From the NCBI RefSeq assembly GCF_003696265.1, contig NZ_RFFH01000008.1, positions 124,001 through 188,000 of the forward strand: a stretch of 64,000 bases of DNA. Direction: 5' to 3'. The DNA comes from Nocardia stercoris (GTDB lineage Bacteria; Actinomycetota; Actinomycetes; Mycobacteriales; Mycobacteriaceae). Positions 24,807-32,201 of the stretch are shown here, one piece after another; position 1 is the stretch's first letter; every line of letters starts with the position of its first letter. The translations under genes were made by a program, and so were the position numbers. Below the pieces are notes generated by a model that was given only the letters and a program-made list of their open reading frames with translations, was not told the origin of the DNA and made no database searches.

Positions 24807-25862
24807 GTGACCATCAACACCGAGATCGACGTGGAAGCAGATCCGGCCTTCGATCCTGCTGCCAATGCGGCGGCCCACGTCGGGCACCACTACTGCGTCG
24901 AGGACTACTTCGAGGTCGGTCGGGAGCAGATCCGCGAGTACGCGCGATCGGTTCAGGACAAGCACCCGGCGCACTGGGACGAGGCCGGGGCCGCCGAGTT
25001 CGGTCACGAGTCGCTCATCGCGCCGCTCACCTTCTTCTCCAAGGTCGGCATCCAGGCGAACATGCGCCTGTTCGAAGAGATCGTCACCGGATACGACCTG
25101 AGCCAGATCATGCAGACCGACATGGTCCTGGAGTTCCACCGCCCGATCAGGGTCGGCGACCGGCTGGTCTCCGACGTGTACCTGCACTCGTTCCGCCAGG
25201 CGTTCGGCGGCGACATCCTCGTGACCCGCAATGTGGTCACCTCGGGTGACGAGCTGGTCATGGTCGCCTACACCACACTGGTCGGCCGGACCAGTGTCGA
25301 GGTCGACGAGAAGCTCGTCAGCGCGGTCAACAACGTGCTGGTGCAGGGCATGACCGGCAACCCGCGGGTCGAGCGGCCGTCCGCCCCGATGCGGGCCGAG
25401 GGCGCCCCGCTGGTCATGCCGGTCGTCACCGCCGGCCCGGGGACTCGTGCCTTCGAGGACGTAGCGGTCGGCGACGAACTGCCGGTGAGCTACCGCAGCA
25501 TCACGCGCGGCGATCTGGTCAACTACGCGGGCGTATCCGGCGACGGCAACCCGATCCATTGGAGCGACAGCATCGCCGAGATGGTCGGCCTGGACAACGT
25601 GGTGGCGCACGGCATGCTCACCATGGGCCTGGCCGCCGCGACGATCACGTCGTGGCTCGGCAACCCGGGTTCGGTCAAGGACTACAGCGTGCGCTTCACC
25701 AGCCCGGTGTACGTCCCGGTCGACACCCCGGCGCAGATCGAGTTCTCCGGCCGGGTGAAGTCCACCGATCCGGCGACGCGGACAGCCGTCATCGCGATCA
25801 CCGCCAAATCCGAGGGTCGCAAGATCTTCGGCCGCGCTACCGCCACGGTCCAGCTGCGCTGA
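24807..25862 (+). CDS. hadAB: Fused (3R)-hydroxyacyl-ACP dehydratase HadA-HadB
   Basis: A single 351-residue frame joins two hotdog dehydratase subunits that are separate genes in mycobacteria (Rv0635, Rv0636). Residues ~18-175 resemble HadA, the chain-binding subunit (VGHHYCVEDYFEVGREQIRE; FEEIVTGYDLSQIMQTDMVL). Residues ~205-351 resemble HadB with the catalytic hydratase-2 motif YAGVSGDGNPIHWSDSIAEM followed by VVAHGMLTMGL. Together they dehydrate β-hydroxyacyl-ACP in the FAS-II cycle that elongates meromycolic acids. GTG 24807 has GAGAGGGACAGC upstream. HadC (Rv0637) is absent: tRNA-Trp follows. The ~30-residue linker (PRVERPSAPMRAEGAPLVMP) is low-complexity. Confidence 0.92.
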   Translation: MTINTEIDVEADPAFDPAANAAAHVGHHYCVEDYFEVGREQIREYARSVQDKHPAHWDEAGAAEFGHESLIAPLTFFSKVGIQANMRLFEEIVTGYDLSQIMQTDMVLEFHRPIRVGDRLVSDVYLHSFRQAFGGDILVTRNVVTSGDELVMVAYTTLVGRTSVEVDEKLVSAVNNVLVQGMTGNPRVERPSAPMRAEGAPLVMPVVTAGPGTRAFEDVAVGDELPVSYRSITRGDLVNYAGVSGDGNPIHWSDSIAEMVGLDNVVAHGMLTMGLAAATITSWLGNPGSVKDYSVRFTSPVYVPVDTPAQIEFSGRVKSTDPATRTAVIAITAKSEGRKIFGRATATVQLR

Positions 25863-26083
25863 CGGCCTGCTGTGGCCAGCCGGCGGCCGCCGATTGGCAT
25901 CCCGGCGGGTCCGTACCGTACACTCGGGTCTCTGGGGTCGCCAGCAACTGCGCGCTGCTCTGAAAGGGGCTGGTTTCCCGGTGGTTTCCACCGGACCGGT
26001 ACCATTGTCGGAGCGGCGCGCGTGTGTGTAGCGCACTCCTTACAACTGAACAGAACACCTTGTGCTGGATATGTTCCAGCCGA

Positions 26084-26156
<73 letters not shown>

Positions 26157-26189
26157 CACTGGATTGTCCAGCGACGAGAGAGGATCGAC

Positions 26190-26603
26190 GTGGGTGACGA
26201 GCGGGACATTCGCCGCGGCGTGCACGACGCCGACCAGGGCGAACCCGCCGCTGCGGTGAGTCGGCCGAGCGGTAAGCGGTCGTCTCGCCGGACTCGCGTC
26301 GAGGCCGCCGGAAGCGATTCCGGCTCGGTGGCCACGCTCGACCGGCCCTCGGGCAAGGCGGCGAAAGCCGGCAAGGGCAAGCAGGCCGCGAAGAAGGCCG
26401 ACAAGGGCTCGGGTAACCCGATCCAGCGTCTGATCATCTTCCTGCGCGAAGTGGTCGCGGAACTGCGGAAGGTCATCTGGCCCAACCGCAACCAGATGGT
26501 CACCTACACGGTCGTGGTCCTGGTGTTCGTGATCTTCACGGTCGCGTTCATCGCGGGACTGGACATCGCGTTCACCCAGGGTGTCAACTGGCTTTTCGGC
26601 TAG
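26190..26603 (+). CDS. secE: Preprotein translocase subunit SecE
   Basis: A 137-residue SecE, the small clamp subunit of the SecYEG channel. The conserved part is C-terminal: IIFLREVVAELRKVIWPNRN followed by one membrane helix (residues ~108-130, TYTVVVLVFVIFTVAFIAGL). The ~75-residue N-terminal extension rich in Lys, Ser and Gly is typical of mycolata SecE. GTG 26190 is supported by GAGAGAGGATCGAC; the frame is open further upstream but enters the tRNA gene. It precedes nusG, the near-universal pairing. Confidence 0.93.
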   Translation: MGDERDIRRGVHDADQGEPAAAVSRPSGKRSSRRTRVEAAGSDSGSVATLDRPSGKAAKAGKGKQAAKKADKGSGNPIQRLIIFLREVVAELRKVIWPNRNQMVTYTVVVLVFVIFTVAFIAGLDIAFTQGVNWLFG

Positions 26604-26750
26604 CTGACCAGCGGCGCCGGTGTTCATCCCGGAAGCGGGACGAGCGGAGCACACTGTGGGCGGAGCGGGGGCGCACCGGATGGTGCGGCCGCGGAGTTCG
26701 GCCCCGGCACGCTAGAGGAAGTTAGTGACGACACAGGAAGCGAGTGCCCA

Positions 26751-27527
26751 GTGAGCACCCCGGAGAACGGCACATCCGACGAATTCCCCGTCGACGACGA
26801 GGTAGTCGTGGCTGACGCAGTGGACACCGAGGCTGACCAGGACGCCGCCGAGACCGTCGTGGACGAGTCCGACGAGCAGGCGACGGCCGACGCGCCCGCC
26901 GGTTCCGGAGACCCGGTCGCCGAGATGAAGGCCGCGCTGCGCCGCGCGCCCGGTGACTGGTATGTCGTGCACTCCTACGCCGGCTACGAGAACAAGGTCA
27001 AGACCAACCTCGAGACCCGTGTCCAGAACCTGGGCCTGGAGGACTACATCTTCCAGGTCGAGGTGCCGACCGAGTCGGTCGTCGAGATCAAGAACGGTCA
27101 GCGCAAGAACGTCAACCGCAAGGTGCTGCCGGGCTACATCCTGGTCCGCATGGACCTCAACGACGAGTCCTGGGGCGCGGTCCGCAACACCCCCGGTGTC
27201 ACCGGTTTCGTCGGCGCCACTTCGCGCCCGTCCCCGCTGACCATCGACGACGTGGTGAAGTTCCTGGTCCCGCAGGAGCAGCAGCAGCCGAAGAAGGCCG
27301 CCGCCGCGACCACCGGCGAGGCCGCCGCCGAGGCGATCGTGAAGCCGTCCATCGAGGTCGACTTCGAGGTCGGCGAGTCGGTGACCGTCATGGACGGCCC
27401 GTTCGCTACGCTCCCGGCCAGCATCTCCGAGATCAATGCCGAGCAGCAGAAGCTCAAGGTGCTGGTGTCGATCTTCGGTCGCGAGACTCCGGTCGAGCTG
27501 GCGTTCACCCAGGTCGAGAAGATCTAG
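26751..27527 (+). CDS. nusG: Transcription termination/antitermination protein NusG
   Basis: A 258-residue NusG. After an acidic disordered N-terminus of ~65 residues comes the NGN domain (DWYVVHSYAGYENKVKTNLE; RKVLPGYILVRMDLNDESWG; NTPGVTGFVG) that binds RNA polymerase, then the KOW domain (FEVGESVTVMDGPFATLPAS) that contacts ribosomal S10 or Rho. A short Ala/Thr-rich insertion lies between the domains. GTG 26751 keeps the acidic leader typical of actinobacteria; AGGAAG is 10-15 nt upstream. It forms the secE-nusG-rplK-rplA series. Confidence 0.94.
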   Translation: MSTPENGTSDEFPVDDEVVVADAVDTEADQDAAETVVDESDEQATADAPAGSGDPVAEMKAALRRAPGDWYVVHSYAGYENKVKTNLETRVQNLGLEDYIFQVEVPTESVVEIKNGQRKNVNRKVLPGYILVRMDLNDESWGAVRNTPGVTGFVGATSRPSPLTIDDVVKFLVPQEQQQPKKAAAATTGEAAAEAIVKPSIEVDFEVGESVTVMDGPFATLPASISEINAEQQKLKVLVSIFGRETPVELAFTQVEKI

Positions 27528-27568
27528 TAGCGCGCTTGTCCGCCTCGCCGTGAGGCGAGCTACCCGGT

Positions 27569-27685
27569 TTGGGCCGCAGAACGGCGCTGACTAGACTGAG
27601 CGGGTTGTGCCTACGGCATTTGCCGTGGGCACATGTCCCGGACAGGCTTACGGGAATCCGTAAGAAACCTAACCAAGGAAGAAAG
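27569..27685 (+). promoter_or_regulatory. Promoter and structured leader of rplK-rplA
   Basis: TTGGGC (27569-27574) and TAGACT (27592-27597) are separated by 17 nt and look like a housekeeping promoter. Downstream, TGCCTACGGCA/TGCCGTGGGCA (27608-27631) and CTTACGG/CCGTAAG (27647-27664) form two hairpins before the AAGGAAG ribosome site. L1 commonly autoregulates this operon by binding its leader, so these may be the target; that is inference. Confidence 0.5.
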
Positions 27686-28120
27686 ATGCCCCCGAAGAAG
27701 AAGAAGGTCTCTGGGCTCATCAAGCTCCAGATCACCGCCGGTCAGGCCAACCCCGCGCCGCCGGTCGGCCCCGCGCTGGGTCAGCACGGCGTCAACATCA
27801 TGGAGTTCTGCAAGGCGTACAACGCGGCGACCGAGTCGCAACGTGGCAACGTCATCCCGGTCGAGATCACGGTTTACGAAGACCGCTCGTTCGACTTCAA
27901 GCTGAAGACTCCGCCTGCCGCGAAGCTGCTGCTGAAGGCCGCCGGTGTGCAGAAGGGTTCGGCCGAGCCGCACCGCAACAAGGTCGCCACGGTCACCAAG
28001 GACCAGATCCTGGAGATCGCCAAGACCAAGCAGGAAGACCTGAACGCGAACGACCTCGAGCAGGCCGCGAAGATCATCGCCGGCACCGCGCGCTCGATGG
28101 GCATTCTCGTCGCGGAGTAA
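27686..28120 (+). CDS. rplK: 50S ribosomal protein L11
   Basis: A 144-residue L11, full length. The N-terminal domain shows ITAGQANPAPPVGPALGQHG with the proline pair that contacts EF-G and binds stringent-response/thiostrepton ligands. The C-terminal RNA-binding domain ends NDLEQAAKIIAGTARSMGIL. ATG 27686 is preceded by AAGGAAGAAAG; the open frame upstream to 27569 is the leader. It stands first in a two-gene operon with rplA. Confidence 0.96.
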   Translation: MPPKKKKVSGLIKLQITAGQANPAPPVGPALGQHGVNIMEFCKAYNAATESQRGNVIPVEITVYEDRSFDFKLKTPPAAKLLLKAAGVQKGSAEPHRNKVATVTKDQILEIAKTKQEDLNANDLEQAAKIIAGTARSMGILVAE

Positions 28121-28213
28121 TCCTCGTGGCCGCGCGTGCGCGGTCGGGGATCCCGTGGGAGGGCCGGCCAGGCCCGACAACCACTGCTGACTTACTGAAC
28201 AGGACAGAGCAAC

Positions 28214-28927
28214 ATGGCAAAACGAAGCAAGGCTTATCTCGAGGCGGCCGCCAAGGTCGACCGCGACACCCTGTACTCCCCGCTGGCGGCGACCCGCCTG
28301 GCGAAGGAGACCTCCACCAAGAAGACCGACGCCACCGTCGAGGTCGCGGTCCGTCTCGGTGTCGACCCGCGTAAGGCGGACCAGATGGTCCGTGGCACCG
28401 TGAACCTCCCGCACGGCACCGGTAAGACCGCCCGTGTGATCGTGTTCGCGGTCGGCGACAAGGCCACCGAGGCCGAGGCCGCCGGTGCCGACGCCGTGGG
28501 CGCCGAGGATCTGATCGAGCGCATCCAGGGCGGCTGGCTGGACTTCGACGCCGCGATCGCCACCCCGGACCAGATGGCCAAGGTCGGCCGGATCGCGCGT
28601 GTGCTGGGCCCCCGTGGCCTCATGCCGAACCCCAAGACCGGCACCGTCACCGCGGATGTGACCAAGGCGGTCAACGACATCAAGGGCGGTAAGATCAACT
28701 TCCGCGTCGACAAGCAGGCCAACCTTCACTTCGTGATCGGCAAGGCCTCCTTCGACGAGAAGAAGCTGGTGGAGAACTACGGCGCCGCGCTCGAGGAGAT
28801 CATGCGTGCGAAGCCTTCCACTGCGAAGGGTCGCTACGTCAAGAAGGTGACGATTTCGACGAACACCGGCCCGGGCATCCCGGTGGACCCGAACCGCACC
28901 CGCAACCTCACCGAAGAGGACGCGTAA
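28214..28927 (+). CDS. rplA: 50S ribosomal protein L1
   Basis: A 237-residue L1, normal length, with GPRGLMPNPKTGTVTADVTK, the signature rRNA-binding stretch, and an N-terminal KRSKAYLEAAAKVDRDTLYS. It binds the L1 stalk of 23S rRNA and usually represses its own operon. ATG 28214 has AGGACAGAGCAAC upstream. It follows rplK after 93 nt; no terminator is seen in that gap, while a very strong hairpin follows rplA. Confidence 0.96.
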   Translation: MAKRSKAYLEAAAKVDRDTLYSPLAATRLAKETSTKKTDATVEVAVRLGVDPRKADQMVRGTVNLPHGTGKTARVIVFAVGDKATEAEAAGADAVGAEDLIERIQGGWLDFDAAIATPDQMAKVGRIARVLGPRGLMPNPKTGTVTADVTKAVNDIKGGKINFRVDKQANLHFVIGKASFDEKKLVENYGAALEEIMRAKPSTAKGRYVKKVTISTNTGPGIPVDPNRTRNLTEEDA

Positions 28928-28950
28928 GCACCCGCGTAGTAACGCAAACC

Positions 28951-28985
28951 CGAAGGGCCGGTACGGATTCCGTACCGGCCCTTCG
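28951..28985 (+). terminator. Strong terminator after rplA
   Basis: CGAAGGGCCGGTACGG (28951-28966) pairs perfectly over 16 bp with 28970-28985 around the loop ATT. It starts 24 nt after the rplA stop and separates the operon from the oppositely oriented secreted-protein gene. Confidence 0.85.
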
Positions 28986-29003
28986 GCGTTCGCGCGTGGT
29001 GTC

Positions 29004-29321
29004 TCAGGACAGGTTCGCGCCGCTGGGGCTGTCGAGAACCTGGCCGCTGGGGCTGGTGAGTGCGGTCGCGATCGAGCAGAGCAGCGGGTTGGCCGGGGGC
29101 GGGGCGTTGACGGCGGAGGTGAACCCGTTGCAGACGGCCATGGCGCTCAACGCGAACGGCAATACCGCGCCGGTCGCGAAGGATCCGGCGGTGTCGGACG
29201 CGGCGGTGTCGGTGGGCTGCAACGAGATTCCGGCCGGTGTGGCGCCGGCGACACCGGCCCCGGTGTACACGCCGGTGGCCAGGAGGCCGGCGGCAAGGGT
29301 TTTCGTGAGAGTTCGGTTCAT
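29004..29321 (-). CDS. Small secreted protein of unknown function
   Basis: A 105-residue exported protein. ATG 29321 follows GGAGCTGTAC and opens a signal peptide: MNRTLTKTLAAGLLATGVYT, with probable cleavage near AGVAGATPA (residue ~27). The ~78-residue mature part is Ala/Ser/Thr/Pro-rich with two cysteines (AVCNGF and LLCSIA) that could form one disulfide. I recognise no domain. It belongs to an accessory insert between rplA and rplJ, a place that in M. tuberculosis holds mycolate-modifying genes. Adjacent palindromes at 29366-29395 may regulate it. The open frame upstream to 29693 is not protein-like. Confidence 0.65.
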   Translation of the reverse strand: MNRTLTKTLAAGLLATGVYTGAGVAGATPAGISLQPTDTAASDTAGSFATGAVLPFALSAMAVCNGFTSAVNAPPPANPLLCSIATALTSPSGQVLDSPSGANLS

Positions 29322-29365
29322 GTACAGCTCCGTTCGCAAGGGGTGAGCGAACTGTAACCAATGCT

Positions 29366-29395
29366 GGATTACGCGGTAATCCCCAAATTTTGGGG
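29366..29395. promoter_or_regulatory. Paired palindromes upstream of the secreted-protein gene
   Basis: GGATTAC-GCG-GTAATCC (29366-29382) abuts CCCCAAA-T-TTTGGGG (29381-29395). Both are perfect and A/T-rich compared with the surroundings. They lie 45-75 nt upstream of the start at 29321, where an operator or promoter would be expected. No cognate regulator can be named. Confidence 0.45.
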
Positions 29396-29421
29396 GCTTG
29401 CGGGGGATGACCGGGCTGTGG

Positions 29422-29526
29422 TCAGTCGACCGGGGCGATCCGCCCCGGCGGCCAGATCTCGTAGACGGTCTTGCCGTCGATGCTGTCCTCGACCACGGGG
29501 TCAGCATAGCGTCCAATAGGTCGCAT
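29422..29526 (-). CDS. Putative 34-residue protein
   Basis: A short frame from ATG 29526 begins MRPIGRYADPVVEDSIDGKT and ends with VYEIWPPGRIAPVD. The composition is protein-like, with a plausible β-hairpin (EDSIDGKTVYEIWPPG), unlike the Arg/Pro-rich frames that overlap it. The ribosome site is weak (CCCGGAAT), and a perfect palindrome GATCGGCCGATC (29538-29549) lies just upstream. It is in the same orientation as the secreted-protein gene. I know no family for it; it may be a genuine small protein. Confidence 0.4.
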   Translation of the reverse strand: MRPIGRYADPVVEDSIDGKTVYEIWPPGRIAPVD

Positions 29527-29641
29527 ATTCCGGGATTGATCGGCCGATCCCAGCAACCTCTCAGCACGTCGGTGGGCGACGATTCACGAGATCGCCGGGT
29601 GGGAATTCGTCCGGCTGCGCGCCGGGTTTTCCGGCGACGGA

Positions 29642-29705
29642 ACCGGCGCGGAATTGTGCCGAAATACCTTATGTAAGAAGGATATTCGGCCAATTCCGCG
29701 CCGGT
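29642..29705. repeat. 64-nt imperfect palindrome behind the MFS gene
   Basis: ACCGGCGCGGAATTG at the left pairs perfectly with CAATTCCGCGCCGGT at the right. Inside, the arms continue as GCCGAA/TTCGGC and CCTT/AAGG, with one bulged T and a 3-nt internal loop, around the loop ATGTAAG. It begins 28 nt beyond the MFS stop (29733, minus strand) and could be its terminator, but the size and mixed composition also fit a small repeat element or structured RNA. Confidence 0.6.
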
Positions 29706-29732
29706 CGTGCTGTGCCGCAGATATATAGAGTG

Positions 29733-31160
29733 TCAGTCCCGGTGTCGCAGCCCGTGTCCCACGGCGACCGCGGCGCCGGCCAGGGCCGCCACCGCCAGTA
29801 TCACGAAGCTCAGCGTGTAGCCGTGCAGGGCCGGAATGTGGGTACCGGTGATGGTGAAGGTCGACAGCAGCGACGCGGTGACCGCACCGGCGACCGCGCC
29901 ACCGGTGGTGCGGACCAGCGAGTTGATCCCGGAGGCGATACCGCTCTCGCTCATCGGAACGTGCTGCACCGCGAGCGTGCCCAGCGCCGCGTAGGCGATA
30001 CCGAAACCGGTGCCCTGCAGGGCATTCGAGGCCAGCATGTCGTAGACGTGCCCGTTGGACACGGCCAGCCAGCCCGCCGACGCCGCCGCGAACAGCGACC
30101 CGATGGCCAGCGTGTACGCGGCGCCGATGCGGGCCACGATGCGTCCGGCGCGGAAGGAGAAGAAGGTCATCAGCGCGGTGCTGGGCAGACCGTAGAGGCC
30201 GACGTCGAGCACCGAGCCGGACAGGCCGTAACCGAGCTTGTCGTGCGGCGCCTGCACGAAATTCGAGATGAGCGTGAAGGATCCATACATCGCGAAGCCG
30301 AGCAGCACCGAGATCAGGTTGGCCGACAACGACTTCGGGCCCGCCAGCAGCTGCATCCGCACCAGTGGCTGCGCCACCTTCAGCTCGGCCACCACCCAGA
30401 CCGCGGTGAGCACGACGGCACCGATCAGCAGGGCGACGACCCGCGTGGAGCCCCAACCCCAGCTGGGTCCCTCGCTGATGCCCAACAGCAGGCAGGTCAG
30501 CAGGCCGGCCAGCAGCAGTGCGCCGACGATGTCCGGCCGACCGCCGTGCCGGGCGCCGGTGTCGCTGATGGTGACCGTGATGATCGCCAGGGTCGCGGCG
30601 GCCATCGCCGCGACGATCCAGAAGATCGGGTGCGGGTTGGTGGTGTGCTGTGCGATGGCGCCGGTGACCAGCATGCCGACGGTCCCGCCGACGCCCATGG
30701 TGCCGCTGACCACGCCGATGGCGGTGGTCAGCTGTTCGCGCGGGAAGGTGTCGCGGATGATGCCGATGGCCAGCGGGATCATGGCGGCCGAGGTGCCCTG
30801 CAGGGCCCGGCCGAGGATGTAGATCGGCAGTGATCCGGCCAGCGCGCACACGATCGAGCCGAGCGTCAGCAGGGTCAGGCAGGCCAGCACCATGCTCTTC
30901 TTCCCGTACATGTCGCCGAAGCGGGACAGCAGCGGGGTGGCGATGGCGCCGGTGAGCAGGGCGGCGGTGAACAGCCAGGTCACGCCGCCGACGTCGGTGT
31001 GCAGCTGGGACAGCAGCCGGGGCAGCAGCGGGATCACCACGGTCTGCTGCAGCGAGACCACCAGGCCCGCGGCGCAGAGCGCGAACAGGGTCGCGCCGAG
31101 GTGGGCGGGTTTGTCCGCGCGGGGCGGGGTGGCGACCTCGGGCGAGACGGTCGTGGACAT
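29733..31160 (-). CDS. MFS drug-efflux-type transporter (DHA2-like)
   Basis: A 475-residue major-facilitator protein with about 14 hydrophobic helices, the size of DHA2/EmrB-QacA drug:H+ antiporters. Motif A is LLSRFGDMYGKKSMVLA in the loop after helix 2, and GVVSGTMGVGGTVGMLVTGA corresponds to the antiporter motif C. An acidic/Pro N-terminus of ~20 residues precedes helix 1 (LFALCAAGLVVSLQQTVVIP). ATG 31160 is the natural start. It is divergent from a MarR-type gene, and the 100-nt gap contains two operator-like palindromes, so drug- or metabolite-induced export controlled by that regulator is likely. The substrate is unknown. Confidence 0.87.
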   Translation of the reverse strand: MSTTVSPEVATPPRADKPAHLGATLFALCAAGLVVSLQQTVVIPLLPRLLSQLHTDVGGVTWLFTAALLTGAIATPLLSRFGDMYGKKSMVLACLTLLTLGSIVCALAGSLPIYILGRALQGTSAAMIPLAIGIIRDTFPREQLTTAIGVVSGTMGVGGTVGMLVTGAIAQHTTNPHPIFWIVAAMAAATLAIITVTISDTGARHGGRPDIVGALLLAGLLTCLLLGISEGPSWGWGSTRVVALLIGAVVLTAVWVVAELKVAQPLVRMQLLAGPKSLSANLISVLLGFAMYGSFTLISNFVQAPHDKLGYGLSGSVLDVGLYGLPSTALMTFFSFRAGRIVARIGAAYTLAIGSLFAAASAGWLAVSNGHVYDMLASNALQGTGFGIAYAALGTLAVQHVPMSESGIASGINSLVRTTGGAVAGAVTASLLSTFTITGTHIPALHGYTLSFVILAVAALAGAAVAVGHGLRHRD

Positions 31161-31221
31161 CGGGGCTCCTCATCGCCGGCCGGGCCGGCCGCAGATCCAG
31201 CTCCGGGCTTCCGGAGTTGTA

Positions 31222-31251
31222 ATTACCTAAGTTAAGTAATAGGAGTCCTAT
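31222..31251. promoter_or_regulatory. MarR-type operator between MFS and marR genes
   Basis: ATTACCTAAGTTAAGTAAT (31222-31240) is an A/T-rich inverted repeat with ATTAC/GTAAT arms and inner TAA/TTA pairs, the usual form of a MarR operator. It is followed by a perfect dyad ATAGGA-G-TCCTAT (31239-31251). Their place between divergent pump and regulator genes supports joint control of both. Confidence 0.65.
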
Positions 31252-31260
31252 GATTACCGC

Positions 31261-31872
31261 ATGCCGGACCCGAACGCCAACCCCACCTCCCGCCGACCGG
31301 ACCGTGCCGAGCACGACCACGGCCGGCTACCGGCGGGTGCGTCGCACCGGGTCGCCCGGCGGGAGCCCCCGGAAGCCGCACTGCGCGAACTGCAGGAGGC
31401 CCTGACCCGCATGTCCTACCTGTGGACCCGCGCCCGGCGGCACGGCCGGATCGCCGCCGCCGCCGGTGTCGCCATCGAACGCGCAGGTAGCCAGCTGCTC
31501 GGGGTGCTGGTCGCGACCGGTGAACCGATGCGGCTGGGGGAGCTGGCCGCCCGGCTCGACGTCGAAGCACCACACGTGACGCGGGAGGTGCGGCGGCTCG
31601 AGGAGGCGGGTCTGGTCCGTCGCGACGCCGACCCCGACGACCGTCGCGCACAACAGATCCGGGTGACCCCGGCCGGCCGGGATGTGATCGACGCCATCAA
31701 CGCCGCGGGTCGCAACGCCATGCGCGAGGCCCTCGCCGAGTGGAGCGACGAGGACCTGGCGATCGTCGCCCGGCTGAGCCACCGCATGGTCGACGACTTC
31801 ACCGCCCACGGCGAACGCGCTCAATTGCTCGGTCCCGCAGTCGGTCAGGGCGACCCGGCGGCCGCGCGCTGA
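31261..31872 (+). CDS. MarR family transcriptional regulator
   Basis: A 203-residue regulator with a winged-helix domain at residues ~75-150: RLGELAARLDVEAPHVTREV is the helix-turn-helix and LVRRDADPDDRRAQQIRVTP is the wing, with the typical DxRRxxxxxxT pattern. Flanking helices (ALRELQEALTRMSYLWTRAR; DEDLAIVARLSHRMVDDFTA) form the dimer interface. The first ~40 residues are disordered, and the only ribosome site is far from ATG 31261, so the true start may be internal. It probably represses the divergent MFS gene and itself. Confidence 0.85.
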   Translation: MPDPNANPTSRRPDRAEHDHGRLPAGASHRVARREPPEAALRELQEALTRMSYLWTRARRHGRIAAAAGVAIERAGSQLLGVLVATGEPMRLGELAARLDVEAPHVTREVRRLEEAGLVRRDADPDDRRAQQIRVTPAGRDVIDAINAAGRNAMREALAEWSDEDLAIVARLSHRMVDDFTAHGERAQLLGPAVGQGDPAAAR

Positions 31873-31919
31873 GCCCGGCCGACCCCCGTTTTGGCAGATG
31901 GGGCCCGGTGCGTTACTCT

Positions 31920-32120
31920 GGACAACGGTCACCGGCCAGTTCGGTGCCCACCCCCATCGTTCTACCGAAGACCGTAGGTCGCTGCCCCCGGGCAGTCGAA
32001 GGTCCGGCCATGAAGCCGGCGGCCCACGCAGGGAGAGCCGAGGACGGGAAACAACCGAGCGTGAGCTCGAATTGATTCTTATCGCCCCGGAACGCCCTGC
32101 GTCCGGGGCCGTTTGCTTTT
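31920..32120 (+). ncRNA. Ribosomal protein L10 leader with attenuator
   Basis: The region before rplJ holds the recognisable L10-leader core CCGAAGACCGTAGGTCGCTG (31972-31991), with further paired blocks (CCCGGGCAGTCGAAGGTCCGG; ACGCAGGGAGAGCCGAGG). It ends in an intrinsic terminator: CCCCGGAACG/GCGTCCGGGG (32084-32109) and GTTTGCTTTT. In this class, L10(L12)4 binds the kink-turn core and controls read-through into rplJ-rplL. Boundaries are approximate. Confidence 0.8.
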
Positions 32121-32201
32121 CCGGCCGGGACTGTTTCCTCCCGGAGGCCCCTCGTGAGTCGGTAGTACATCAGGAACCGACATCCAGAGAGGAGGCGAAG
32201 T

